Assembly (NCBI GenBank): GCA_037043455.1
Contig: JAWPHD010001344.1
Span: forward strand, 62,001-126,000
Source: Cyrtodaria siliqua
Taxonomy: Eukaryota; Mollusca; Bivalvia; Adapedonta; Hiatellidae
Direction: 5' to 3'
Length of the DNA stretch: 64,000 nucleotides
The translations under genes were made by a program, and so were the position numbers. Shown in pieces: positions 51,123 to 63,500 of the stretch (the stretch's first letter is position 1; each line of letters begins with the position of its first letter). The notes below the pieces were generated by a model. That model was given only the letters and a program-made list of their open reading frames with translations. It did not search any database and was not told the DNA's origin.

Positions 51123-53375
51123 TTTTTAGCTCTACTGGCCAAGGGCCAGCAGTGATGGGATGGCAAGTTGTCCGTCGTCCATCCGTCCGTTGTTAACTTT
51201 TGTCTCGTTAAAACGATAGGGCCTTCATTTTTCATCCGATCTTTACCAAACTTTACCAGATTGTTAATATCAGTGAAAGCTTGGATAAGTTCTAAAAACA
51301 GCCAGATCGGACCAGTAACAGCATAGTTATGGCCCTTGATTTAGTTAAAAATGCTATATTTTGCCTCGTTAAGACGATAGGGCCTTCATTTTTCATCCTA
51401 TCGTTACCACTTTAACAGATTGTTAATATCAATGAAAACTCTGATAAGTTCAAAAACCAGCCAGATCGGACCAGTAACAGCGGAGTTATGGCCCTTGAGT
51501 TAAAAATGCTATATTTTGCCTCGTTAAGACGATAGGCCTTCATTTTTCATCCGATATTTACCAAACTTTACCAGATTATTAAAGTTTATGAAAGCTCAGA
51601 CAAGTTCAAAAACCAGCCAGATCTGACCAGTAACAGCGGAGTTATGGCCCTTGAGTTAAAAATGCTATATTTTGCCTCGTTAAGACGATAGGGCCTTCAT
51701 TTTTCATCCGATATTTACCAAACTTTACCAGATTATTAAAGTTTATGAAAGCTCAGACAAGTTTAAAAACCAGCCAGATCAGACCAGTAACAGTGGAGTT
51801 ATGGCCCTTGATTTAGTTAAAAATGCTATATTTTGCCTAGTTAAGACGATAGGGCCTTCATTTTTTAACCGATCTTTACCAAATATTATCAGATTGTTAA
51901 TGTCAATGGAAGCTCAGACAAGATTGAAAAACAGCCAGATCGGACCAGTAACAGCGGAGTTAAGTCCCTTGTTATTCTGAAAAAAGCCATATTCTGCCTT
52001 ATGAACACTAGCACCTTCATTTATTATTTGATCTTTACAAACTTGGACAGGTTGTTATTAGCAATGAATTAAATCTTGGACGAGTTAGAAACCCAACCAG
52101 ATTTGACCTTTTATCCCTAAGAGTTAGCCCTTGTTTTTGCTAATAAATGCCATTTTCTGCCTTGTGAACACTCTAGCACCTTCATTTATTATTTGATCTT
52201 TACCAAACTTGCACATATTGTTAATAGTAATGAAATCTTGGACGAGTTCGAAAACCAGCCAGATTGGACCATCCACACTGGAGTTATGGCCCTTGATTTT
52301 TAGCTCTACTGGCCTTACGGGATGACGAGTTGTCTGTCGTCCGTCCGTCGTCCGATAACTTTTGCCTTGTGAACACTCTAGGGCCTTCATTATAAATCGT
52401 ATCTTTACGAAACTTTGCCAGTGTTTTTATATCAATGAAAGCTCGGACAAGTTCGAAAACCAGCCAAATAGGATGAGTAACACTGGAGTTGTGGCCCTTG
52501 TTTTTTCTGAAAAATGCCATTTTTTGCCTTGTGAACACTTTAGCACCTTCATTTATAATTTGATATTTACCAAACTTGCGCAGATTGTTAATACCAATGA
52601 AAGCTTGGACAAGTTCTGAAACCAGCTAAATTGGGTCAATAACATCAGAGTTATGGTCCTTGTTTTTCTGAAAAATGCCGTTTTTGCCTTGTGAACACTC
52701 TAGCACCTTCATTTATTATTTGATCTTAATCAAACTTGCATAGATTGTTAATATCAATAAAAGCTCGGACAAGTTCGAAAACCGGCCTAATCAGATGAGT
52801 AACATCGGAGTTATGGCCCTTGTTTTTTCTGAAAAATGCCGTTTCTTGCCTCGTTAACACGAGCACCTTCATTTATTATTTGATCTTTACCAAACTTGCA
52901 CAGATAGTAAATATTGATGAACGCTCGGACAGCTTCGAAAACCAGCTAGATCGGAGTTATGGCCCTTGATTTAGTTAAAAATACTGTGTGTTGCCTTTTT
53001 AAGACGATAGTGCCTTCATTCTTAATCCGATCTTTACCAAACTTTAACAGATTGTTAATATCAATGAAAGCTTGGACTAGTTCGAAAAGCATATATCGGA
53101 GCAGGAACACCAGAGTTATGTGCGCTTGAATTATTGAAAAATTCCATTTTCAGCCTTGTGAACACTCTAGCGTTCACCTTGATTTTGTATTCGATCTTTC
53201 CCAAACTTGGCCAGATTGTTGATATCAATGAAAGCTCAGACGAGTTTGAAAACCAGCCAGGTCGAACCAGTGACACTGGAGTTATTGCCCTTTTTCAATT
53301 TTTGTATAATGTACAAGGGCCAGGGGCTGTGGGTTTAAATCTCACTGGAGGTTTTTTCTTTTTTCTTTTTCATTA

Positions 53376-53737
53376 GGATCCCTTTGGAGGGGTAGGAAGA
53401 GGGGTAGAATCCCCCCAAATTCATGTTCATTTTATCATTTTTTGTTCATGTTCATTAAAGATCTTCATCATGATCCCTGCATTGTTTCAGGTGCTATCTC
53501 GCTCGCATCAAAAGAGCAGTGGCAGAAAAACAATAAACATGGCTCCAGCATAAATGGAGTTTCTACGATAGAATTTTCAGCAACTCTGCAGTTCAGGGTG
53601 AGAAGGTTCTCGGCCCATTTTCCATATTTTATCTCGATGTACATGGAAGATGAGCCTGGCATGTTCATGCCTGTTAGGTGCCATATAACCTGTTCATGTG
53701 TTGGTGTGCCTTAAAACCAATTCAATACAATACAATT
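53376..53737 (+). mobile_element. SINE-like family S1, copy c (5' truncated)
   Basis: Starts at ggatccctttggaggggtag, lacks the GC palindrome and ends in caattcaatacaatac. Inserted in the H4 monomer region. Confidence 0.75.
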
Positions 53738-53950
53738 CATTAGAAACCTTGGTTCATGGGTTAAACAATTTTTTTATTTTTTTTTTAGATATGTTTTTTT
53801 CTGATAATTTTTCTTTAATGGGCTCCCTGGTTGGATCAGTTTTATGTAGAGTTATAGGGAAGAACTTCAAAAATCTTCTTTGAAACTACAAGAGATAAAG
53901 GTTTAATACTTTGTATATATTATCAGCCAATTTTGTTCAAATGTGATCCG

Positions 53951-54369
53951 CCCCGTGTGGTTCCCGGGGGCCCCCGTTTGGTCACGGGGCAAAGAATAGG
54001 GCCACTGCAGATCCCTTTGGAGGGGTAGGCAGAGGGCTAGAATCCCCCTAAATTCATGTTCATTTTATCATTTTTTGTTCATGTTCATTAAAGGTCTTCA
54101 TCATGATCCCTGCATTGTTTCAGGTGCTATCTCGCTCGCATCAAAAGAGCAGTGGCAGAAAAACAATAACGTGGCTCCAGCGTAAATGGAGTTTCTATGA
54201 TAGAATTTGCAGCAACTCTGCAGTTCAGGGTGAGAAGGTTCTAGGCCCATTTTCCATATTTTATCTCGATGTACATGGAAGTTGAGCCTGGCATGTTCAT
54301 GCCTGTTAGGCGCCATATAACCTTTTCATGTGTTGGTGTGCCTTAAAACCCCAATTCAATTCAATTCAA
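53951..54369 (+). mobile_element. SINE-like family S1, copy d (full length)
   Basis: Keeps the nested GC palindrome (53951-53989), the whole body and the caattcaattcaa tail. The 71-codon minus-strand frame (54101-54316) is intact, as in copies a and f. Confidence 0.8.
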
Positions 54370-55504
54370 AGGTGACCCTGGTGTCAAATTTTTCCCCCTT
54401 CCTAGGGGTCACATTTTACATAGACTTTTATAGGGAAAAACTTCAAAAATCTTCTTCTCTGAAACTATACATGCTATAAGAGCCATATATTTTGTATTAA
54501 CATCAGCTTATTGTCCTCTACCAAGTTTGTTCAAATGGTGACCCTGGGGTCAAATTTGGCCTTACCCCAGGGGTCACTGTTTTACATCGACTGATATAGG
54601 GGAAAACTAAAAAAAATCTTCACTAAAACTACAAGAGCCAACAGTTTAATATTTTGTATTTACACTCAGCTTATGGTCCTCTACCAAGTTTGTTCAAATG
54701 GTGACCCTGGGGTCACATGTCAAACTTGGTTTTATGTGTTTTTATTAATGAAAATTTGATTTGTTATAAAAGCTAGTCAAACTTGAGCCAAATACATCCC
54801 TCTCCCTATATAAATGGCTTGTTGGATTTCTACAATTTTGGCAGGAAGCCTCAGTATGATGTCTAGTTAAGCAAATCGCGTTATATCAATGAAATCTTGG
54901 ACAAGTTCGAAATCGAGCTAGATCTTGTTAGTAAAATGCTATATTGTATTTTCTTGTTCATTACGTGGTCCGAGTATTAACTTTCATACCCCATCCAACC
55001 CCGTCTCAAAGAAGCGAAAACGGGGTTGGCTTGGGTATGAAATAAAACCTTAGTTTCGGCTTAAAAAGTTTGCATATTGTAAAATTAAAACATTTAATAG
55101 GTAATTTTAAAGAGGTTATCACATTTTATACATCAAATATGTTTTATTGTCAAAATATCCATTATAATATCCTGCTAATATCTGAATATAAGCTTTCCCA
55201 TCACTTAATGGAATTAAGGCGTGAACACGTAATGCTTCATTTTTTATCTGATCTTTACAAAATTTGTTTAGAAATACAAAAATATTCATGCCAGACTTGA
55301 CACATAGCAGACTTATTGCCCATGATTACCAGGGGAGTGATCCAAGGCCATCCTGGCCCTCATGTTTTTTCAATGTTTTAAAAGAAGTACCGATGGGAAT
55401 TTCATGATGACAACCCTTGATATAAGAGCCGTTTTAGCCAGTAGAGCGTCCACAGGCCCACTTGGGCCTCTTGCTTATCATTCTCATTGAAGGTCTTATG
55501 ATAT

Positions 55505-55706
55505 GTAAACGTGGCTCCATCATAAATGGAGTATCTACTAGAAAATTTGCTGCATCTCCGAAGTTCTGCATGTCAGAAGGTTCCAGGCCCATCCTCCATA
55601 TTTTATCTTGATGTAAATGGAGGATGAGCCTGGCATGTTCATTCCTGTTAGGAGCCATATAATCTTTCATGTGCTGGTACGCCGTAAAACCCAATACAAT
55701 TCAATT
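55505..55706 (+). mobile_element. SINE-like family S1, copy e (diverged, partial)
   Basis: Only the 3' half (acgtggctccatcataaatg to aatacaattcaatt) is present. Several substitutions mark it as older than copies a, d and f. Confidence 0.68.
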
Positions 55707-55989
55707 AACATCTTAAAAATAAAAATTTAGGAAATTATGTTACCGCTTCCTTTACAAGACCTTTACCAAAGTTTGGCATGACTGAAACAAAAACATTTGA
55801 TCAGACATCTGTGGCCATACGTGTTTACAGAGCCTTATATAGGAAAAACATGCTTGCTACTTTAAAGGGGTTGATGCACTATTTTCAAACACGATTTATT
55901 TAAAAGGGCTCTCAAAAACTTGAAAAAAGCTGAAAGAATTATCGAAATATCATAAAAAATAAAGGAGATGTGATCTATTGAAAATTTGC

Positions 55990-56035
55990 AATTAACATCA
56001 ATGGAGGCGGCCATCTTTGAACGATGACGTCATCG
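55990..56035 (+). promoter_or_regulatory. YY1-like and CRE-like site pair
   Basis: gcggccatctttg (56008-56020), matching the complement of the YY1 core aagatggc, is followed by the palindrome tgacgtca (56025-56032) and then a CpG-rich cgcgcc. A promoter-like combination in otherwise AT-rich sequence, possibly part of a repeat; no gene start was identified next to it. Confidence 0.35.
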
Positions 56036-56378
56036 CGCCTTTTTACCATATATGGCATATTGACAAAATGTCCTTTTAAGCAAGAAAATCACTGCAAATT
56101 GATTACAAATAGATAAACAGATGTAAAATGTATAAATTGTATGCTTATTTTTCATATGCAGTGATTTTTTTTGCTTTAAAAGACATTTTGTCAATATTCC
56201 ATATATTCCAAATCCTGTGACATTTGTCGCAAAACGGGGGACCGTGACTGAGTAAACTCCGAGAAACATTAGAAATGATTCTCTGTACCCATCAAAATTC
56301 GAGGACGAATTTCAGTCTGTAGCGGGAGTGTGTCACGGTTTATGGATATCTAACAGGTGGATTGATGTTGCATTGTCT

Positions 56379-56451
56379 GGCCGGTTAGCTCAGTCGGTAG
56401 AGCATCGGAACGGTAGTCCGAAGGTCCCGGGTTCGAGCCCCGGTCTGGCTG
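56379..56451 (+). tRNA. tRNA-like sequence, 73 nt, probably a pseudogene or SINE head
   Basis: Folds with a D arm GCTC/GAGC, anticodon arm TCGGA/TCCGA with loop ACGGTAG, and T arm CCGGG/CCCGG with loop TTCGAGC. The total length of 73 is right and A and B boxes are intact (tagctcagtcggtagagc, gggttcgagcccc). The anticodon would be GGT, but position 33 is C instead of the invariant T, and the acceptor stem has a T-T mismatch plus two G-T pairs. A functional tRNA is therefore unlikely. Confidence 0.55.
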
Positions 56452-56617
56452 CACATTTTTCTAGCCTTGTGACATGAGCAAAGATGGTGAAGAAAAAAAC
56501 ACATTCAGGGACAGGTACTAATAAAAAAATTGAAAAAAAAGGAGTGTTTATCAAGTTTATTGGAACAAGAAGTGGTAGACATGTAAACCTATGGCCGAAG
56601 AGGTATATACACGACTT

Positions 56618-56735
56618 TAACCACTCAGACCAAACCCCAAAAGCTTCGAATTAAGAGTTACCAACTCATAATTCATTTTACGCATATTCAATCTCAAGAG
56701 TTGTCAACTCAATTAATTTTACGCATATTCAATCT
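56618..56735 (+). repeat. Dispersed repeat with cgcatattca end, copy 2
   Basis: Carries aaccactcagaccaaacccc, cgaattaagagttaccaact and two successive attttacgcatattcaatct phrases. See the copy at 50335. Confidence 0.6.
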
Positions 56736-57051
56736 CGGGTATTTTAAGTAAAAAAAGTACTTCATTCAGCACATATACATTATTTTATTTTCCAATTTAT
56801 AAACAAGGTGACATCTGGCCTTGAATTCACCGGAGATCTAAGAAGCATTGTCTATTCCATCTGAATTCACCAACCATTCTTGAGAATAGTCTTAGACTTA
56901 AGCCCAAGTATGCAAATATCACAAATATTTCTGTAAGTTTAAAGTATAAAAGTTCATAACAAGCTGTTCTGTAAAATATGATAAATACTATTAAATTATA
57001 AGCTGCTTCATACGATTGTTTATCTTTGAAGGTCATGCAAATATTTGTGAA

Positions 57052-57352
57052 CGAAATTTGGTTACTAAGAATGGTTGTTGAAATCCAGGCCCTAAGAATG
57101 GTTGGTGAATTCCAGGCCTGGTTACTAAGAATGGTTGGTGAAATCCAGGCCTGGTTACTAAGAATGGTTGGTGAAATCCAGGCCCTAAGAATGGTTGGTG
57201 AATTCCAGGCCTGGTTACTAAGAATGGTTGGTGAATTCCAGGCCTTTTTACTAAGAATGGTTGGTGAATTCCAGGCCTGGTTACTAAGAATAGTTGGTGA
57301 ATTCCAGTCCTGGTTACTAAGAGTTGTTGGTGAATTCCAGGCCCGGTTACTA
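57052..57352 (+). repeat. 33-bp tandem repeat in an open frame
   Basis: About ten units of ttactaagaatggttggtga plus attccaggcctgg, with shorter 24-bp variants. All unit lengths are multiples of three, so a 115-codon frame from 57026 reads as repeats of LLRMVGEFQAW. It is flanked by non-repeat phrases agcc..gtctattcc that suggest growth from one local sequence. No known protein family matches; probably not a gene. Confidence 0.85.
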
Positions 57353-57570
57353 AAGTTTAAAGAAATTTGGTAATTTTGACTTTAATACAATAAGTAGGTC
57401 AATGACAAATTTCGATTCTAGTGACCTCAAGGACCTGCATTTACCTTTTTGAAGATATAAAAGTCCAATTGTCATAGGTCACCATGGTTATATAAAATAA
57501 TGCTAACTGGCATGCCCCTTTAATGCTTATCCCATTGATGAAGTTTCTTGAAGATGTACATGTATCATAA

Positions 57571-57606
57571 AAGGGGTGGGGGTGGGGTGGGGGGGGGGGG
57601 GAGGGT
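57571..57606 (+). repeat. G-rich tract with quadruplex potential
   Basis: Runs of 4, 5, 4 and at least 13 G separated by single T or GT/A bases, within 36 bases. On the + strand this meets the G3+N1-7 pattern four times over. Confidence 0.7.
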
Positions 57607-58431
57607 TTGAATGCCTTTGACATGGTGACATTCTGCCTAGATCTACATACTCTACCTGTATATCCGGCTCCGGGTCATTTCGTGCCAAAACCAGTTCGTG
57701 CCAGGGATGTTTCGTCCGGGATGATTCGTCCGGGATGTTTCGTGCCAACTTGTTTTTTATATTTACCATGCTATTAATATCATATACTTCAGTGTTTTAG
57801 CAGAAATAATTATTTCAAGGAAATTGAAAGTAAAATATTTATAATTACTGCGAAAATGAACTCAAAACGGAATGGTATGTTGTATTTATTTTTACATTTT
57901 AATCAAACCACCACCTGCAATTATAGTCTAATACAGTCTAATACAGACTAAGGCAGTAACGAAAGAAAGAAAGAAAATAATAACTAACAAATAAAATAAA
58001 GTAAAATGTAAATATAATATTTAACCAATAATAGTATATGGTAAATTAATGGATTATAACATTAGCCACTATATATATCATAGTGTTTCCAGCTGGCACC
58101 GCGTTGAGGTGTGACTAGGACCTTGGCGATTTAAAATAAAAAAATATGTTTTTAATTTGTTTTCTTATATTATATCACCCATTTGCCAGCCATCCCCCAT
58201 TCACCAAGTCAATTTTGTTGTTGAACTCTTGATATATGCTGTTTTCTTTTGTTATTGTTTTTAGTCTTAGTTTTTTTGTTGTTGTTTTTTGTTGTTGTTT
58301 ATTTGTAGTCACCAGTACCTTGAAAATGTGATATTTAATGGTTAACCCCAATGTTTCTAATTCTATTAAACGGTACACAACTAGTATTTATAGTTCAGTT
58401 TAATCTCCCGATAAAAAATCACTGGTGCTTA

Positions 58432-59005
58432 TATCCCCGGTGCTATACTTCTCCCAAGTCTTCTCCAGTGCTGCCTGTATCCTACAATATTTCTTCCTAA
58501 AAATGCGTCCCTCGCGAACAGGCCATCCTGTACCAGTCGTAGATTGGTGTCGACGAGCGCACCTTCGCTGAGGAGGAACAGAATCAGGACGTAGACTGGT
58601 AACCCCAGTCCGTTAGCTTTTTTGTTAATCCTCCGGTTCCATCCCTCCACGTCGTTGTTGGTTCGGATAACGTGGCCGTATACACTGACATTGCGTTACA
58701 CTAAGAGGGTATACGCTGGAGGTGAACCACTGGCTATCCATATATGCCACTGAGGACCGCAGTTGAGTCGTGTTGGCCTTCTGCGCAAGGCTCTGGAAGG
58801 CTCCCTGCATATACTGGTACGGAAGGAGGGGGAGTGCCATCAACTTTTGTATGTATACATACACTCTCTGGCGTTCGCTATATGTGGCCTGCAAACCTTT
58901 CTCCTGCACATGTCGCCAAATACACTGGACCCAGTGGAAAAGGCATCCCTTGATACGAATGTCGGGGAATACCTGGCGAAGATATGACCACGTATAGCCC
59001 AACAT
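58432..59005 (-). pseudogene. MULE transposase fragment, frameshifted
   Basis: On the minus strand 59005-58625 reads WSYLRQVFPDIRIKGCLFHW, VQCIWRHVQEKGLQ and YIQKLMALPLLP; then, after a frameshift near 58660-58700, VEGWNRRINKKANGLGLPVY and VLILFLLSEGALVDTNLRLV. The KGC.FH..Q..WR, MALP.LP and DVEGWHRR-like blocks are those of Mutator-like (MULE domain) transposases found in many invertebrates. The N-terminal half, including the first acidic catalytic residues, is missing. Confidence 0.8.
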
Positions 59006-59009
59006 ATAT

Positions 59010-59755
59010 ATATAAAAAATAAAGACTATTTTAAATGTTTTAACTCCGCCAAGCTTTCAGACTTACGTCCTTCGTCAGGGCTAATTTATTACTCGGTGTA
59101 TACAAATAAATATATAATTTTGGTTTGGGATTTCTTGTAGCATTATATGCATCTTATTCATACTTCACCCATATTGGGGCAATGGTTTAGACAGAAAGCA
59201 TTTATAATGTCCCGATATCTAATATCAAAATTACTTGTGTATAAATCATTTTAAAGTGTTTTCATATACATCTACTTTAAACAGATTTATGATACGAAGC
59301 TATATTGAATGAAAACCTTTTTCGCAATCAAAACTCATACTCATGGTAATAAAATAATAAATTAGCGAGTGCCTTTTTATTGCGCACGTAGGCAAATAAA
59401 CTTCTTCTGAGAAGTTTAATAAATTGTGCAATAAACGGACACATAATTTACCTTTGTTTGTTTTCAGACATATGAACGTATAAAATCCCTTAATCGTGTA
59501 AGTGGTCTCCTAACCAAGCGATAGTTGTCCTAGGTATTCATAAATTATACACGTTATGATACACTTGACTATCGTCGCAAGTGGCTGTAGAAACGATGGC
59601 CCTATTATAAATCAATAAATTATACGCGTTAAGATAAACTTGAATATCGTGTTATGTACGGAAGCGTATTCGTGCCTCGTCTTTTTGTGTTCTGTTGAAT
59701 TTCTCAATTTGCAATAACTCGAGTTGTTATGATATACATCTATAAATCGATATAT
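59010..59755. other. No recognised feature
   Basis: AT-rich. A diverged 80-bp duplication near 59530-59650 (cataaattatacacgttatg and aataaattatacgcgttaag) is the only structure seen. Confidence 0.4.
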
Positions 59756-60565
59756 TTACGTCTATTTATTCTGAAAAATGCAATTTTCTGCCTTGTGAAC
59801 ACTCTAGCACCTTCATGTATTACTTGATCTTTACCAAACTTGCACAGATTGTTAATATCAATGAAAGTTCGGACAAGATCGAAATCCAGCCAAATCGGAG
59901 CAGTAATACAGATTATGGCCCCTGTTTTTTTTCTGGAAAATGCCGTTTTCTGCCTTGTGAACACTCTAGCACCTTCATTTATTATTTGATCTTTACCAAA
60001 TTTGTATCAATAAAAACTTGGACAAGTTCGAAAACCAGCTAAATTGGGTAATTAATACCAGAGTTATAGCCCTTGTTTTTTTCTGAAAAATGACATTTTC
60101 TGCCTTGTGAACACTCTAGCACCTTCATTTATTATTTGCTCTTTACCAAATTCCTTTGGAGGGGTAGGCAGAGGGGTAGAATCCCCCCAAATTCATGTTC
60201 ATTTTATCATTTTTTTGTTCATGTTCATTAAAGGTCTTCATCATGATCCCTGCATTGTTTCAGGTGCTATCTCGCTCGCATCAAAAGAGCAGTGGCAGAA
60301 AAACAATAACGTGGCTCCAGCGTAAATGGAGTTTCTACGATAGAATTTGCAGCAACTCTGCAGTTCAGGGTGAGAAGGTTCTAGGCCCATTTTCCATATT
60401 TTATCTCGATGTACATGAAAGATGAGCCTGGCATGTTCATGCCTTTTAGGCGCCATATAACCTTTTCATGTGTTGGTGCGCCTTAAAACCCCAATTCAAT
60501 TCAATTCAATTACCAAATTTGCACAGATTGTTAATATCAATGAAAACTTGGACAAGTTCGAAAAC
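59756..60565 (+). mobile_element. Helentron/pearl-like monomers H5, without ends, twice interrupted
   Basis: Two to three 162-bp monomers (ctgccttgtgaacactctag, atctttaccaaacttgcaca). Interrupted by S1 copy f at 60153-60509 and, at 60566, by the 3.35-kb Mutator-like element. The array resumes at 63928 and runs off the window end. Confidence 0.72.
60153..60509 (+). mobile_element. SINE-like family S1, copy f, with 10-bp target duplication
   Basis: Body and caattcaattcaat tail as in copies a and d, 5' truncated. TTACCAAATT abuts both sides (60143-60152 and 60510-60519), and joining the flanks restores an intact monomer phrase, so the insertion boundaries are exact. This supports retroposition. 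Confidence 0.85.
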
Positions 60566-63500
60566 GCTTCCTGGTCAAATCGTACTTAAGTCAAATCGTA
60601 CTCAGGTCAAATCGTACCGTTTTGGTCAATTCACTCTCACTTTTCTTTCAAATCGTACTCATGGCAGGTCAAATCACTCACATGCTATTTATGAGTACAA
60701 TTTGACCAATATAATGAGTACGTTTTGACCAAAATAATGATAACGATTTGACTTTTATCAAAAACGTTTACTACTTTATATAAATGATGCAGAACGTAGA
60801 AACAAATTATATTAAAAAAAAACTTCATTGTTGATTGTTGATTAATTAGTCAATGTTGAGTGCAAAATTTAAGTTGGTTATATCTGGTATATTTTATTGT
60901 GTATTGTTATATTAAACTGTTGTTTGTAATAGTGTGTTTTGTAATTCCTCATTTTGTTAGTAATAATGATATGTCTGTTGGATCCTTTATATCTTTTTTA
61001 GATATTTAATCTTGTATAGGTATGATAGCAGAAAATGATGATGATGTTGTGTAAAAAGACTAGAATAAGAACTATGATGTCCTTTGTGCTAAATAGTATT
61101 CAGTACTCGGTCTCTAAAATAAGTAGTATTCAGTACTCAGACCTCAAATTAAGGACTATTCAGTACTCAGAGGTTACATCTTCACCATTCAAACAAGCAA
61201 ACAACGAAATTATTAACCGATTGTCATTACTAAATGCCAACTTTAGGGTACGGATCGTCTCTGGTATGTCGCCATGTAGGCCAGATATGGAGCTATGATA
61301 TAACCTAGATGAAGTAATGTGCAAAAAAGTAAATAACCTTGTACGTATTTCTAATCATAATGACTCATGTATTGAATCATGTTTGTAGTCATGTAGAGGT
61401 TATCTTCAACTATTGGCAGTGAATATAAAGATATGCAAATTAGTTGACAACTAAAGCAAACATATGTCTCGTCACGAAGAGTTACGACATACCAAGAAAC
61501 CAAGGAATGAGATATTGAATATTATGTTGATACTTGTAGACATGTCACTGTAATAAACAATGTAGCTATACTTACTTGCTTATTATTTGCGAACAAACAT
61601 TCATTTCCTTTATATTGACATTTTAAACAAAAACAGCATACTGCGACTTCTTTTTATAACTTTATAAAATGACATTTTAAACATATTCATGTGATACATT
61701 AAGTGAAAGCATTGAGATAGTAACACTTGTCACAAGTTCCACAAGATTCGTTCGTTTAAATACACTTTTATTCTGCTTATTAAACACATCTGGCTAGCAA
61801 ACGGCCCCATATCTGGATTTAATATCTGGAATAAAACACCGATTCAGTTTTTCAACATTTCGCGTCATTCATTCACACTATGCAAATTTTGAAATAAACA
61901 TCTGTCAAAACCACATCTCTACCTAACCTCTACGCTCAAACTCTCCAAAGAAATAATCCTGAAAAACACAGTAAAATACTTACTATATATTACAACAGAC
62001 ATTATAATTCGCCCTTTCTTCCGCATGTTTAGATCTTTTTTCACTCAGTTCACTGCTTTTTTTTACTTCATTCACTAATTGTTTTTGTGAAATGAGCTCT
62101 TTCTTTAGTTGCTCGTTTTCCTTACTTAATTTGTCCATTTTTTCTGAGAGGCATTTTGTCTTTGCTTCTACCTTTGTTGTGACGGTAAATTCCAGGTTTT
62201 TATTAAACTCTTCCAGAATTTCTTTCACTGCCTTTTTAACAAATGTCTCTATGTCATCCTTTTTCATTAAAGTATCTAGCGTTTCTCTGATTGCTTTCAT
62301 TTCTTCGGAGAGGTCATCTAGCGTGTGGTTAATTATTGAGATATCCTCAACACTGGTGTTAATTGGGGACACCTCGGTATGTGGACGCTTATCCATTGGT
62401 GGCTTACCTAAAGTTTTGACACTGCTTAAGGCAATTTTCACCTGACCACCTTTTTTCTGATCACCTGACTTGCTCATTGTAGTTGCACAGATGGCAATTA
62501 TCACTATCACCAGAAAGAACAGTTATGTTGTTGTGTAGAAATATTCCAGTGTTCACTCAGTACTGGAAAATAATCCTTTGTCTATTTTCAAAAATTCAAA
62601 ACTATCCAAATAACTCTTTCAATCATTCAAATATTAAATCATCCTTTTCACAGAGTATAGTCCTTTATATTACCAAAAAAGTCATGTAATTTTCATTTTA
62701 AACACATTACTAATAAATTTAGTTTTTGTCAAAAATGTGAGAGAAGTGAATCAGCCAGTCATCACTTCTCAATATCCCCAGGCCTTCCAGATATTACAAC
62801 AGACATACTACTTTAACCTCAGGTTAGATTTAACCATGAAATATAAACTAATCTTGGGAAAAACACATGGAAACTAGAAACTTTGGATTCTTTCAAGGAA
62901 CTGTTTCAGCACCCTACGACCCGGAAGTACTTCCTGACTTGTCTAACACCATACATCTCTGTCGACGTCTCACCAAATCCCAAGAATCTTGGCAAACGAT
63001 GAAAAACGGTGGAAATGCAAAATTTCTTGATGACACTAATATTTTTCTGAATTAACTTTATATATGTACAAAAGAAAACAATTTTTCGGCTTGAATGTTT
63101 TAAATATACTGAAAATTATGCTCAGAATTAAATTGCGGTAGAATAAAGGTTTGTACTTTGGCATATCACTCCGCCTCAAAACATTAAATTAGGCACCACC
63201 AAATCGTTCCCATAGGGTAACAGTACAGCTTTTTGTTTACCAGAGATTTCCAATATCCCATAGCTCTTAACATTCTACCGTAAATTCAATAAGTAACCTA
63301 AAATATATATCAAAATGTAGATAATAAGTCGTGTTTCTTTCGATTGTTTACATGTCAATCAGCAGCCGATAGTTGGTGGTGTCACGGTGTTGAAGTTCTG
63401 TTCCCATTTTTATATTTAGCTATGGTCATGTGACAAATTATCATGTGATCGCAGACTATTTTCTTAGACGTTGACAGAGGTCAATGTAATGGCCTCTGGG

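Larger units (their letters stand above)
51123..55475 (+). mobile_element. Composite Helentron/pearl-like region H4
   Basis: Left end tagctctactggccaagggc at 51123; a second left end (tagctctactggccttacgg) at 52298 shows one element inside or beside another. Between are some sixteen monomers of the 162-bp type. Two S1 copies (53376, 53951) and a different monomer (gtgaccctggggtcaaattt, about 163-bp period, 54370-54760) intervene before the right end gccagtagagcgtccacagg with gcccacttgggcctcttg at 55437-55474. Confidence 0.7.

Noticed and set aside
58744..58997. Plus-strand frames opposite the MULE fragment
   Set aside because: Shadows of the transposase on the other strand.
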